This document shows, one piece after another, positions 1-10,355 of a stretch of DNA of 64,000 nt (position 1 is the first letter of the stretch; every line of letters begins with the position of its first letter). Below the pieces are notes generated by a model that saw only the letters and a program-made list of their open reading frames with translations, did not search any database and was not told the origin of the DNA. Origin of the DNA: G963668345 sp965206025 (GTDB lineage Bacteria; Acidobacteriota; Terriglobia; Bryobacterales; UBA6623). Made by a program: the position numbers and the translations under genes. The stretch is from assembly GCA_965206025.1 (NCBI GenBank), contig CBDBIU010000005.1, forward strand, positions 496,001 through 560,000, written 5' to 3'.

Positions 1-1007
1 CGGTCCAATACCGCATCGAGCCACCCTCCGTAGGGGTTGGTTTGGAACTTGAGCCGCGCCACTTCGCCGTCACAGCCATCGATGACCGAGGCGAACTGTG
101 CCAGAAAACCGCCCAGCAAAAGAGCGGGATAACCGCCCAGTGCGAACAGGCCGGCCGCCAGCACGGAGCACAGGAACGAAAACAGAGATATTTGATTAGG
201 GGTGATGCCGTAGTTGACAAGCCGGCGGGAAATCCTCACCGATAGGGGTCGGTTCAAGTGCCGCGACACAGGACCGTCATTGGGCTTGTCCCCTAAATCG
301 GTCAAGAGCGCGTTCTCCGCCCTCCTGACGGCCGCGGGATCATCTACATCGATCCAAAAACGGCCGTTAATATCGACTGCCTTGGCTCGGCCCTCGATGG
401 CCAGAACCCGCACCGCTCCGCACAGGCTGGTATCGCTGGACTCCTCCGCGCAACGCTCCAGCGTGCCGAAAATGGCGGGAGTAGAGACGAAAATCCCCGT
501 GTCAAAGCCATTGAAATCCGTCAAGCCCTTGCCGATGTTGTTGATCTTCCCTTCTTCCGTCTTGACTCGGGTGACATCCCCCATGTCGACGAGGGAATTA
601 CGAATATCCCTATCCACGGCAAGGCTGATTTCGCCTTCGGCTAAAGGGATCTCCAGCATCTCACGGGCGATCGACGGCTCAAAGAGATGGTCCGCCATCA
701 GCAGCAAAAAAGGATCACTCAGATGGCGCCGCGCCTTGAGCACCGACAAGCCGTTTTCTTCTTCCCAATCCCCGTTAACGATGGGGGTGATACGAATCCC
801 CGTGCGGTCGCTCAGGCCTTTCAGGAAAGTGCGAACACGCTCCTCGTGGTATCCGGTGACCACATAAAAGTCATCCGCTCCGGCCTCCCAGGCAGAGCGA
901 ATGACACGTTCGATCAAGGGGACTCCCAAAATGGGAATGAGGGGTTTGCTGTCACCCCTGAGCCGTAGACGACTACCTTTTCCAGCGGCGATGATTAGAC
1001 ACTTCAT
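1..1007 (-). CDS. Bifunctional inositol-1-phosphate cytidylyltransferase / DIPP synthase (partial, C-terminus beyond window)
   Basis: Reads leftward off the window edge; 335 residues are visible from ATG at 1007. The N-terminal half is a nucleotidyltransferase: the start MKCLIIAAGKGSRLR holds the GxGxRLR nucleotide loop and is followed by the DSKPLIPILG sugar-phosphate signature. The C-terminal half opens a CDP-alcohol phosphatidyltransferase domain, with the DGxxxGExAR-like stretch IDGCDGEVARLKF and GGWLDAVLD near the edge. This order (IPCT then DIPPS) is the known fusion that makes CDP-inositol from inositol-1-phosphate and condenses it with a second inositol phosphate, giving the precursor of di-myo-inositol phosphate, an osmolyte of thermophiles. 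A membrane lipid head-group role for the second domain is an alternative. A MITE-1 copy sits 55 bp upstream of the start. Confidence 0.8.
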   Translation of the reverse strand, partial: MKCLIIAAGKGSRLRLRGDSKPLIPILGVPLIERVIRSAWEAGADDFYVVTGYHEERVRTFLKGLSDRTGIRITPIVNGDWEEENGLSVLKARRHLSDPFLLLMADHLFEPSIAREMLEIPLAEGEISLAVDRDIRNSLVDMGDVTRVKTEEGKINNIGKGLTDFNGFDTGIFVSTPAIFGTLERCAEESSDTSLCGAVRVLAIEGRAKAVDINGRFWIDVDDPAAVRRAENALLTDLGDKPNDGPVSRHLNRPLSVRISRRLVNYGITPNQISLFSFLCSVLAAGLFALGGYPALLLGGFLAQFASVIDGCDGEVARLKFQTNPYGGWLDAVLD

Positions 1008-1061
1008 CCTTAGAGCCTCAGTCGGGACCGCTCCCTAACTGAGGCAAAACCCTTAATTTTA

Positions 1062-1517
1062 GGCTCTTCCGGGTTTTTAGTGGGTGGCCAACGGGTAGCC
1101 GGCTCCTCCATCCTGCCGACCCGACGTCGCCCGCAGTCACATCGGAGCCCAAAAGGCGGCCAAGAAATCCCCAAATACCCTACACGCCAGTCCGGTCGTG
1201 GGCAACTCGTAAAGGGAATAAGACACTGATAAACAGGGAGTTATCTCTTTGAGTGTGGCCACTGGATGACAGTTGTGGATCCGCATTTCACAGCCTTCGG
1301 GAGACTGTACGACTACCTGCCAGCAGCCTTGCTCTACTCGTAACCCTTTGTTTATCAGTAATTCTTTTTGGCCAACGCAGTCGCCGCCCGGCCTTGGGGG
1401 CCGTAGAGTTGTCACGAAGCCCTTGAATGGCACCGAAGCAGGCTCCGGGAGGTCGGCCTCACAGTGGCGAGGGATCCGTCACTCACCGCCGCCAGCCACT
1501 AAAATCCCAGAAGAGCC
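1062..1517 (-). mobile_element. MITE-1 copy 1 (456 bp, ISL3-like ends)
   Basis: Non-autonomous element with imperfect terminal inverted repeats of about 27 bp beginning GGCTCTTC. The two ends differ at 3 of 27 positions. It is flanked by the perfect 8-bp duplication TAATTTTA (1054-1061 and 1518-1525). Strand is given relative to the majority orientation, in which the GGCTCTTCTGGGATTTT end is on the left. Inside is an 11-bp inverted repeat, ACTGATAAACA/TGTTTATCAGT. A 98-codon open frame spans the element but resembles no transposase I know. Here the copy lies upstream of the cytidylyltransferase gene and may separate it from its promoter. Confidence 0.95.
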
Positions 1518-1901
1518 TAATTTTAAGTGAGGATCGCCCTGGAGCCCCACAGCAGTTGAAGGTGAGGGTCGTGGGAAGGTTACATCACTTGGCATTGGCT
1601 CTCGGCGGTGCTTACACGTTTATCGCCCTGGAGCCCCACAGCAAGGTGGTCGTGACTTGGCATTGGCTCTGGGTCCGCTCAGGGGCGCTGAGCGTGACGT
1701 AAGATTTGGCGGAGCTCGCCTTGGACTGCCATCAGCTCTTGCATCGTCTCGAGGATGGTGGGGGTAACGTCAACAACGAAACATTTCTTGAGACCACTTT
1801 GCCTGCCGGATTCGGCTTGAACGAACTTGAGGTCGCCGGAATGCCGCCCTCGCCGACTGATCTGTCGCAGTAAGGCACTAAGTTACAATGATCTCTTCTT
1901 C
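1518..1901. other. Gap with a possible eroded coding fragment
   Basis: No intact gene is visible. On the minus strand an open stretch from about 1873 to a TGA at 1679-1681 reads like a protein C-terminus (ending ...LRQILRHAQRP) but has no start and overlaps the helicase gene, so it is probably a remnant or chance. The stretch also holds a degenerate direct repeat, listed separately. Confidence 0.4.
1533..1670 (+). repeat. Imperfect direct repeat, two units
   Basis: The unit at 1533-1602 begins ATCGCCCTGGAGCCCCACAG and ends ACTTGGCATTGGCTCT. A second unit at 1622-1670 has the same two edges but lacks about 21 bp from its middle. It looks like a short duplicated intergenic segment of unknown function. 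Confidence 0.75.
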
Positions 1902-4289
1902 GTGGATTTCCTCCAAACCCTCAACACCCGTCAGAGAGAAGCCGTTCTCCACACCGAAGGGCCGCTGCTGATCCTGGCCGGCGCGGGTAGCGGAAAGACG
2001 CGGGTCATCATCTGCCGCTTGGCGCATTTGATTCTGCAACGGGGGCTTGCGCCGCAGTCTCTGCTGGCCGTCACCTTCACGAATAAAGCCGCCGATGAGA
2101 TGCGCGGGCGCGTGGCCGCTCTGTTGCACGAACAGGGGCCCGAGCGGATTGCGCTGCCCCTGGTATCGACTTTCCATTCCTTCTGCGTCCGCCTGCTGCG
2201 GTCCTACGGTGCTGGGTTGGCCGAGGTCCGGCCGGGCTTTACTTCCGATTTCACGATTTACGACGAAAACGACCAACTGGCGGCGGTGAAATCGGTCTAC
2301 CGACAGGTCGGCCTGGACGAGAAGTTCATGAAGGCGCGGTCCGCCCTTTCGGCGATCAGCCAGGCCAAGAACCAGGGCCGTGGCCCGGAAGATTTTTACC
2401 GCGAAGCGACCAGTTCACACGCCGAAAGGTTGGCCGTCGTCTTCGATCGCTACCAGCAGACACTGCGGCAATCGAACGCCCTGGACTTCGACGATCTGCT
2501 GCTCGAAGGCGTGCGTTTGCTTCAGCACAGCCGGGAGGTTCGCGAATCCGTCAACCGGCGCTATCGCTACCTGATGGTGGACGAGTATCAGGATACGAAC
2601 CGCCCGCAGTACGATCTGATGCGGCTGCTCGTGGGCGCCGAGCGGAACATCGGCGTAGTGGGCGACGAGGACCAGTCGATCTACAGTTGGCGCGGTGCCG
2701 ACATCCGCAACATTCTGGATTTCGAACGGGACTTTCCCAACGCCGCCGTGATTCGGCTGGAACAGAACTACCGTTCGACGAAGAAGATTCTTCAGGCTGC
2801 CGGAGCCGTCGTTGCGAACAATATTCACCGCAAAGGGAAGACTCTGTGGTGCGACGCCGACGAAGGCCCTCCCATCCTTTTTTATCGCGGACGGGACGGC
2901 GAAAACGAGGCGCTCTTCGTCGCCGATCACCTGCACCGATATCTGAATCAAAACCCGGACAGCCAAGCCGCCGCCCTCTACCGTACGAACGCACAATCCC
3001 GGCAGATGGAAGAGGCTCTGCGGCGCTACGGCCGCAAGTATCTCGTTGTCGGCGGCGTCAGCTTCTATAAGCGCGCCGAGGTCAAAGACCTGATTGCCTA
3101 CCTCAACGTGGCCGCGTCGCCGGCCAACTTGATCAGTCTTCTGAGGATCATCAACACCCCGGCCCGGGGGATCGGCCGGACGACGGTTGAACAGATCGAA
3201 AATTACGCTCGCGAGCGCGAACTTTCCTTGCGGGAAGCCATCGGCGAGATGCTGGAGAAGAAGCTCTTGTCTTTACGAGCTCACAAGGCGCTGACGCATT
3301 TTTGCGCTCTGATCGATCGCGTGAAACGCGAAATCCGAACCAAACCGATCGACGAGGTCTTGTCCTGGCTTGTCGAGGAAACCGGCTATCGCCAGATGCT
3401 TGAACGAGACACGTCGCCTGAAGCCGAGAGCCGGATGGAGAACATCCAGGAGCTCGTCAACGCCGCCGCTGACGCCGCCTCCCGCGGTGAAGATCTTCGC
3501 GATTTCCTTGATCATGCCGCCCTGGTATCCGACACGGATCAAATTGATGTTCGAGCGCAAGTGATGCTGATGACGCTGCACAGCGCCAAGGGGCTCGAGT
3601 TTCCGCTCGTGGCCATCATCGGACTCGAAGAAAGCCTCTGCCCGCATAGCCGCGCTTTCGAAAACGAGGGAGCCCTCGAGGAAGAGCGCCGCCTCTGCTA
3701 CGTGGGCATGACCCGCGCCCGCCGGCAGCTCCTGCTGACGTGCGCCCAGCAGCGCCGGCGCTACGGAGGGGGATCGCCTGAGCGAATGACGCCGTCTCGC
3801 TTCCTGCGGGAGATACCCGCCGAGCTTGTCGAAGATCGCTCGGCCATTCCTTTGACGATGGATGACGAAGGCGGAGATGAGGAAGAAATCGATCTCTTCG
3901 CCGAGCGGCATACCGTGCGGCGAATGGCTGGAAAGGATCCCGCGGGCTTGCGGACCTACAACTCGGCCGAAAACGTGGCCTCGTTTTTCGCCGAGCGCGG
4001 CATTCCTTTTTCCCCCACCGGCCGGGGCCAAGAGTCCGCCACGGGGCGGCCGCGCCAAGGCACGGACAAGACTGCCGGCGTTGACAAGACGGTCCCACAC
4101 GCTACGCCGAAGGCGCCCGCCCGGCGTGGAAGTTTCCGCACCGGAGCGAAGGTTCGCCATGAAAAGTGGGGCGTGGGAACCGTGATGCGCCGCGAGGGCA
4201 GTGGCGAAGATACCAAGCTGACCGTCCACTTTCCGGGACACGGGCTAAAAAAGCTCGTCGTCAAATACGCCAACCTGCGGGTGCCGTAA
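1902..4289 (+). CDS. pcrA: PcrA/UvrD-type ATP-dependent DNA helicase
   Basis: Superfamily 1A 3'-5' helicase acting in repair, replication restart and removal of RecA or stalled RNA polymerase. The motifs appear in order: Walker A GAGSGKT, motif II VDEYQDTN, motif III QSIYSWRGAD, motif IV QNYRSTKKIL, motif V TLHSAKGLEF and motif VI YVGMTRARRQL. The extreme C-terminus (HEKWGVGTVM...) matches the Tudor-like PcrA tail that contacts RNA polymerase. The frame is open from 1827, but the GTG at 1902 gives a protein starting MDFLQTLNTRQREAV, which fits the family start; 795 residues is a normal length. The gene stands alone with no neighbour on its strand nearby. Confidence 0.93.
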   Translation: MDFLQTLNTRQREAVLHTEGPLLILAGAGSGKTRVIICRLAHLILQRGLAPQSLLAVTFTNKAADEMRGRVAALLHEQGPERIALPLVSTFHSFCVRLLRSYGAGLAEVRPGFTSDFTIYDENDQLAAVKSVYRQVGLDEKFMKARSALSAISQAKNQGRGPEDFYREATSSHAERLAVVFDRYQQTLRQSNALDFDDLLLEGVRLLQHSREVRESVNRRYRYLMVDEYQDTNRPQYDLMRLLVGAERNIGVVGDEDQSIYSWRGADIRNILDFERDFPNAAVIRLEQNYRSTKKILQAAGAVVANNIHRKGKTLWCDADEGPPILFYRGRDGENEALFVADHLHRYLNQNPDSQAAALYRTNAQSRQMEEALRRYGRKYLVVGGVSFYKRAEVKDLIAYLNVAASPANLISLLRIINTPARGIGRTTVEQIENYARERELSLREAIGEMLEKKLLSLRAHKALTHFCALIDRVKREIRTKPIDEVLSWLVEETGYRQMLERDTSPEAESRMENIQELVNAAADAASRGEDLRDFLDHAALVSDTDQIDVRAQVMLMTLHSAKGLEFPLVAIIGLEESLCPHSRAFENEGALEEERRLCYVGMTRARRQLLLTCAQQRRRYGGGSPERMTPSRFLREIPAELVEDRSAIPLTMDDEGGDEEEIDLFAERHTVRRMAGKDPAGLRTYNSAENVASFFAERGIPFSPTGRGQESATGRPRQGTDKTAGVDKTVPHATPKAPARRGSFRTGAKVRHEKWGVGTVMRREGSGEDTKLTVHFPGHGLKKLVVKYANLRVP

Positions 4290-4964
4290 GCCATCCCGCA
4301 ACAAGCTTCCGAGCTGAGCCGCCACCGCCAGGGAGCGGACTTGGTCTACGACGCGGCGACTTCCTTAGCCAGCTTTGACGGGATCGATCCTGTCCGGTTG
4401 GCCCTTGATCTCGATTCCGTATAACCCGCTCGCCGGGCTACGTCGCAAGTCTTCGCCGGTTCCTCAAGGATGTTGAGCCCCATCTTCTCAAGCCCGTGGT
4501 TTTTCACCGCATCTTGAATTCCATGCCGCCACCGAGCGTCGATTACTACTTCCTAGCAAGAGTTACTTCACTGCGCACGGCGGGGAAGTTTCCTTGGTGA
4601 GCGCGAGCCGAGTTCTCGCCGATCCACGCAACGCCGGTGGGTCACGTCTGCGACGTCGTGGTCTAGTGTCACTGCTTCCTGGACTGGACAGATCGGAATC
4701 GACCAAGTCCGATCACCGACCGGCCCAAGGCGAGGATTTAATCGACAAAGGCCGCGGATCCGGCGGGCGGCGGGATGGTGCACTCAACGACAACAGATGT
4801 GCGCCCGCCTGGATCCGCGCTACGAGCTTGCCGTTACTCCGTGAAACGGGCCCGCCTAGATCTGCGCTAGGGGCTGCGCGGGTGCCTCGCAAGAGCAGAA
4901 GGCCGCGGGCCTGGGCGAAACGGCCACCCAGCCGCGCGCTACGGGGCCCTTGAAGGCGCGAAAT
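4290..4964. other. Intergenic stretch without a recognisable gene
   Basis: About 675 bp between the helicase and the palindromic repeat next to the FG-GAP gene. Open frames here are short and show no family likeness. I see no RNA gene or insertion-sequence end. Confidence 0.5.
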
Positions 4965-5000
4965 TAGTGGCTGTCCCCGCGCCGTGCTCGTTTACTTTTG

Positions 5001-5013
<13 letters not shown>
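4965..5013. repeat. Palindromic repeat family B, copy 1 (degenerate left end)
   Basis: The right end CACGGGCTGCTA matches the ends of two other copies (45197-45246 and 62962-63048), whose outer arms read TAGCAGCCC(G/A)TGG inward. The left end here is eroded. The terminal CTA is, on the minus strand, the TAG that would end the neighbouring poly-Asp gene in its alternative frame. Confidence 0.65.
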
Positions 5014-6065
<1,052 letters not shown>

Positions 6066-6089
6066 TCGAATCTCTCCGTTAATAAAGAT

Positions 6090-6546
6090 GGCTCTTCTGG
6101 GATTTTAGTGGCTGGCGGCGGTGAGTGACGGATCCCTCGCCACTGTGAGGCCGACCTCCCGGAGCCTGCTTCGGTGCCATTCAAGGGCTTCGTGACAACT
6201 CTACGGCCCCCAAGGCCGGGCGGCGACTGCGTTGGCCAAAAAGAATTACTGATAAACAATAGGGTTACGAGTAGAGCAAGGCTGCTGGCAGGTAGTCGTA
6301 CAGTCTCCCGAAGGCTGTGAAATGCGGATCCACAACTGTCATCCAGTGGCCACACTCAAAGAGATAACTCCCTGTTTATCAGTGTCTTATTCCCTTTACG
6401 AGTTGCCCACGACCGGACTGGCGTGTAGGGTATTTGGGGATTTCTTGGCCGCCTTTTGGGCTCCGATGTGACTGCGGGCGACGTCGGGTCGGCAGGATGG
6501 AGGAGCCGGCTACCCGTTGGCCACCCACTAAAAACCCGGAAGAGCC
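6090..6546 (+). mobile_element. MITE-1 copy 2 (457 bp)
   Basis: Flanked by the perfect 8-bp duplication ATAAAGAT (6082-6089 and 6547-6554). It carries one extra base relative to the other copies (AACAATAGGG against AACAAAGGG). It lies between the FG-GAP gene and a truncated TauE-like fragment, where a promoter would be expected. Confidence 0.95.
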
Positions 6547-6554
6547 ATAAAGAT

Positions 6555-6815
6555 TTGGCGGCAGAAGTGCGGTCGGACTGCCTCTCGAAATTGAGAAGTC
6601 CGGGGGGTATTCAACAATAGTAAAAGATAAAAAGGAATGTCAATCGGGGCCGCGCCCACACCAACCATCGTCATGCTGACCGCGGTCCGAGCGGGTATAC
6701 CGGCCACGTACACCAATACCGGAAGCGTGACGATCGATCCGCCGCTGCCCATCAACCCGAGCAAGAGACCGATCGCAGCCGCAAGCAGCAAAGCCAGGGC
6801 GAGTTTCCCCGTCAT
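6555..6815 (-). pseudogene. TauE/SafE-family anion exporter, N-terminal fragment
   Basis: The first 58 or so residues (start MTGKLALALLLAAAIGLLLG) form two membrane segments and contain the GLMGSGGSIVTLPVLVY motif of sulfite/organoacid exporters of the TauE/SafE family. After about 6640 the likeness stops and the frame runs on into unrelated sequence and the MITE end. Family members are about 250-270 residues, so most of the protein is gone. It follows ubiD by only 6 bp on the same strand, so it was probably the last gene of that transcript. Confidence 0.75.
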
Positions 6816-6821
6816 CTCAGC

Positions 6822-8282
6822 TCATTTTAGGTCCCCGATTCCCAACTGGTCCCAGATGGCGTCTACTCGCTTCTTGGTTTTTTCGTCCATCTCGATCAAA
6901 TCGGGCCAAGGCCGCGTGAACCCCTCTTCCTTCCATTTGCGGGTGGCGTCGATGCCCATCTTCGAACCGTAGTTCGGCAGGCGGCTGGAGTGGTCGAGCT
7001 GATCGACCGGGCCCATCACGAATTGAATGTCGCGTTCCGGGTCGATGTTGTTAAGCGCCTTCCAGGTGACTTCCCTTAGGTCTTGGACGTTGACATCGTG
7101 ATCCACGACGACGATGCATTTGGTGAACATCGCCTGACCCAAACCCCAGATGGCGCTCATCACCTTGCGCGCGTGCAGCGGGTATGACTTGCGCATCGAG
7201 ACGATCATCAGGTTGTGGAAAATCCCCTCCGCCGGCATGCACATGTCCACGACTTCGGGCAACTGCAGCCGCATCAGCGGCAAGAACACGCGCTCAATCG
7301 TCTTGCCCATGTAGTAGTCTTCCATCGGCGGCGGGCCGACAATCGTGGTCGCATAAATCGGGTCCTTGCGCTGGGTGATGCAGGTTACATGGAAAACAGG
7401 AAACTCGTCTTCCAGCGAATAAAAGCCCGTGTGGTCGCCGAACGGACCTTCCGTACGCAATTCGCCTAACGTGACGTAGCCTTCCAATACAATCTCGGCG
7501 TTGGCGGGCACTTCGAGATCGACCGTTTCACACTTCACCATCTCGACCGGCTTCGATCGTAAGAAGCCGGCAAAAAGCATCTCATCGAGATCAGGCGGCA
7601 GCGGCAAGATCCCGGAAAACATCGTCGCCGGATCGGAGCCAATAGCGACCGCGACTTCCATGCGTGCTTCTTTCCCCTCGGCCAGCGCTCGGCGATAGTG
7701 CTCGGCGCCCTGCTTGTGCGTCTGCCAGTGCATCGCGGTCGTCCGCTCGTCGAAAATCTGCAAGCGATAGACGCCGGCGTTGCGCTTTCCCGTGACGGGG
7801 TTGCGCGAAAAAACCAGCGGCAGGGTGATGAAGCGACCGCCGTCTTGCGGCCAGCACTTCAAAACCGGGTAGTCAAACAGCGAAAAATCGTCCTTGCGGA
7901 TGACTTCCTTGACCGGGCCGGTCTTCACCTCTCGCGGAAAAAACTTCCCCATCTCGGCCAGCTTCGGCAGCATCTTCAGCTTGCCGAGCATCCCTTGCGG
8001 GGTTTTCATCTCCAGGTACTCGGCGATCCGGGCGGCGATGCTTTCGACCGAGTCCACCTCGAGCGCCAACTCCATCTTCTTCATGCCGGCGAAGGCATTG
8101 ATGAGCACGGGGATGTCGTACCCCTTCGGCTTTTCAAACAGCAGCGCCGGCCCGCCGCTCTTTACGGCCCGGTCAGCCACCTCGGTGATTTCGAGAATCG
8201 GGTCGACTTCGGCGGACACTCGCTTCAGCTCGCCGTTTTTTTCGAGCGCCTGAATGAATTGACGAAGATCGGAATAGGCCAT
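6822..8282 (-). CDS. ubiD: UbiD-family decarboxylase
   Basis: 486 residues, normal for the family. UbiD enzymes use prenylated FMN to decarboxylate aromatic or unsaturated acids, classically 4-hydroxy-3-polyprenylbenzoate in quinone synthesis. Visible features are the N-terminal family opening (SDLRQFIQALEKNGELKRV), the LRTEGPFGDHTGFYS segment near residue 285 and the EDYYMGKTIERVFLP segment near residue 330, both typical of UbiD. The start at 8282 is the only one that fits the family. No ubiX (prenyl-FMN synthase) is in the window, so the substrate (menaquinone pathway or another aromatic acid) cannot be decided. Confidence 0.92.
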   Translation of the reverse strand: MAYSDLRQFIQALEKNGELKRVSAEVDPILEITEVADRAVKSGGPALLFEKPKGYDIPVLINAFAGMKKMELALEVDSVESIAARIAEYLEMKTPQGMLGKLKMLPKLAEMGKFFPREVKTGPVKEVIRKDDFSLFDYPVLKCWPQDGGRFITLPLVFSRNPVTGKRNAGVYRLQIFDERTTAMHWQTHKQGAEHYRRALAEGKEARMEVAVAIGSDPATMFSGILPLPPDLDEMLFAGFLRSKPVEMVKCETVDLEVPANAEIVLEGYVTLGELRTEGPFGDHTGFYSLEDEFPVFHVTCITQRKDPIYATTIVGPPPMEDYYMGKTIERVFLPLMRLQLPEVVDMCMPAEGIFHNLMIVSMRKSYPLHARKVMSAIWGLGQAMFTKCIVVVDHDVNVQDLREVTWKALNNIDPERDIQFVMGPVDQLDHSSRLPNYGSKMGIDATRKWKEEGFTRPWPDLIEMDEKTKKRVDAIWDQLGIGDLK

Positions 8283-8390
8283 GGCAGTTTTCGGACCGGT
8301 TAGTTGGCCGGCAGCGTACGAGCGGAGCGCACTACATACAGAGTCAAATTCCCGTTAAAAGCGGCAGAACATCCGAAACGCGGGTCGGAG

Positions 8391-8410
8391 CCGCGGGCAT
8401 CAGCCCGCGG
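8391..8410. repeat. Strong GC hairpin between two genes
   Basis: CCGCGGGC, a 4-nt loop ATCA, then GCCCGCGG: an 8-bp perfect stem. It lies between the stop of the PQQ-like gene (8515) and the start of ubiD (8282). It could attenuate or end transcription, though there is no T-run. Confidence 0.5.
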
Positions 8411-8514
8411 GCCCGCGCCCTGACGGGCACGGCTCTGTTTCTAGCTTCGCCACATGCCCGGACCGCTCGCTCACGCTTTTGGCTCGGCAAAAAACCTCAC
8501 ACCGCAGGCGCGGA

Positions 8515-10011
8515 CTAGGTCCCCGACGCTACCGACACATCGTAGCAAGCCATCTCGGTTTGGTTGCGGACGATCAGCTTGCCGTCGGCCAGGGCGGGAT
8601 GGTTCCATGTCTTGCCGCTCAGCGCTGAAAAACGCGCTACCTCTTGGTGGCCCTCGGGCGTCGCCTTGACGAGAGCCAAATCCCCTTTTTCGGTGAGGAC
8701 GATCAAGTGGCCGCCGGCCAGAAGCACTTGTCCGAACCCGTAGCGGCCGCCCTTCCACTTGAGCGCGCCCGTGCGGGGATCCACACAAGCCAGAATCGCC
8801 TCGTCCAGTCCATAGACATAGCCTTCGTGCAGGACCGAGCTATTGAACTTGTTCTTCATGCGATTGCTTTGCCAAACCTCATTTACCTCAAAGCTATCGT
8901 TCGTTCCCGTAACCCTGACAAGCGCCGCACCGTGACCGTAAGCAGCGGAGATGAAAACATGCTCTGCGTCGACGACCAACGGTTGGGACGCATTGATGCC
9001 GTGATGAGTGACCCAGGGATACTCCCACAAAAGAGCGCCGTCTTCCGCGGAAACGCCCATCATCCGTTCCGCGCTGACGATCAAAAGCTGCCTCTGGCCC
9101 GCCAGCTCGACCAGCATGGGGGCCGTGTAGGCTTGCGCGTCGCTCAGCGACTTCCACAAAACCTCACCCGTCAGCTTATCGTAGGCCACGATCGAATCGT
9201 CGTTTGCCCCGCCGGGCAGCGCGATGACCTTGCCGTCCACCACGAGCACGGAAGCCGACATGCCCCAAATCAGATTGTCGGCGTCATTCTCCCTAAGGAT
9301 GTCGTGCTTCCAGATCATCTCGCCCGTTGTGGCGTCAAGGCAGCGCAACTCTCCTTCGCCGCCGAGTGCGTAGACTTTGCCTTCGTTCCATGTCGGGGTA
9401 GCCCGGGGGCCGTCTCCGCCCAATCTCTCCTGGAAAAACGCCGCCCAGCCGTGCGTCCACAGCTCTTTTCCCGAGTCCAACGAGTAGGCGGCCACGACTT
9501 CTTGCCCGCGCCGCTGTTCAATCGTAAAGATACGTCCCTCGGCGATCACAACAGATGCGTAGCCGCCGCCGATCTTCGTCCGCCACAGCTCTGGCGGACC
9601 CGCCGCCGGCCAGTCCGTCCGAATCGGTTGCTGGTCGTAGCGGCCATCGCGATTCGGTCCCCGGAAATCCGTCCAGTAGGCGCTGCCCGAGCCGCCCGCC
9701 GTGCTTGCGGCCTTCACCAGGCCACCTTCAACCTTGCGGTGACGCTCGAGGTCGTCATAGTGCGAATCGGTGTTGTGGAACGTGAAGATGGGGCGCATTC
9801 CGCTGCCGGCAAACTCCGCCCGCAGTCCATAAAAGGCGAACAGATGGACGATCGCGAGAACGACCAAAGCGAAAGAGACAAAGAGTTTTCGAAATACCCC
9901 TGTCCGAGGACGCATCCAGAGCAGGATCAAGCCCGCCGGCGGCAACAAGAGACACACAAGGACGAAAAGGACCGTGTCGCGGTACCAGGGGTTCGCGGGC
10001 ATACCCGACAT
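8515..10011 (-). CDS. Membrane-anchored PQQ-like beta-propeller protein
   Basis: 498 residues from ATG at 10011. The N-terminus has two hydrophobic segments (around residues 10-30 and 38-60), then a periplasmic part opening with YWTDFRGPNRDGRY. That is the usual lead-in to PQQ-binding-like propellers, and repeated blades follow (LDSGKELWT, LDATTGEMIWK, YDKLTGEVLWK, VDPRTGALKWKG). Such proteins bind PQQ or serve as BamB-like scaffolds. No quinoprotein catalytic set is evident, so dehydrogenase activity is not claimed. The open frame extends to 10146 but the upstream part has no likeness; the adjacent ATG at 10002 is an alternative start. Confidence 0.8.
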   Translation of the reverse strand: MSGMPANPWYRDTVLFVLVCLLLPPAGLILLWMRPRTGVFRKLFVSFALVVLAIVHLFAFYGLRAEFAGSGMRPIFTFHNTDSHYDDLERHRKVEGGLVKAASTAGGSGSAYWTDFRGPNRDGRYDQQPIRTDWPAAGPPELWRTKIGGGYASVVIAEGRIFTIEQRRGQEVVAAYSLDSGKELWTHGWAAFFQERLGGDGPRATPTWNEGKVYALGGEGELRCLDATTGEMIWKHDILRENDADNLIWGMSASVLVVDGKVIALPGGANDDSIVAYDKLTGEVLWKSLSDAQAYTAPMLVELAGQRQLLIVSAERMMGVSAEDGALLWEYPWVTHHGINASQPLVVDAEHVFISAAYGHGAALVRVTGTNDSFEVNEVWQSNRMKNKFNSSVLHEGYVYGLDEAILACVDPRTGALKWKGGRYGFGQVLLAGGHLIVLTEKGDLALVKATPEGHQEVARFSALSGKTWNHPALADGKLIVRNQTEMACYDVSVASGT

Positions 10012-10110
10012 TGTCGCCCCATCGCCGGGCCACCCGCAATGCGGGGTGCGTCGGCCCAAGCCGACCTCAACAACCAAGGGAAGCAACCCGGCGCGTAACC
10101 CGAACGTCCC

Positions 10111-10308
10111 TAGCCCGCATTTCTCACCACCTGACGGTCGAAGCACGTCATAGGCCCGCCATTACTACGTTGCACTTGCTCACCGTGCTCAACGTAGGGT
10201 TCAAGTAAGCTCGCATTTCTCGGAAAATGAGTCGCCGAGCGTCGCGCGCCTTGTACTGACGGGCCTCTCACGCACTTCGCCCCGCCACGTGCTGAGAAAA
10301 GCGGGCTA
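10111..10308. repeat. Palindromic repeat family A, long copy
   Basis: Outer arms TAGCCCGC.TTTCTCA at the left and TGAGAAAAGCGGGCTA at the right form inverted repeats. The interior matches the copy at 27845-28027 over nearly all its length, and its right half matches the inverted copy at 42662-42763. It fills much of the gap between the PQQ-like gene and alr. Confidence 0.85.
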
Positions 10309-10355
10309 GCGCGGGAACGCGTATCGGGGCTTCCCCGAGCCTGTGCTAGATTCGT

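Noticed and set aside
3273..4241. 322-codon frame antisense to the helicase gene
   Set aside because: Complement of conserved helicase motifs; no likeness of its own.
6176..6473. 98-codon frame spanning MITE-1 (present in all copies)
   Set aside because: No resemblance to a transposase or any family. Its conservation only reflects the recent copying of the element, so it is not listed as a gene.
8644..10098. 484-codon frame antisense to the PQQ-like gene
   Set aside because: Shadow of a real gene on the other strand; no family features and no ribosome site.
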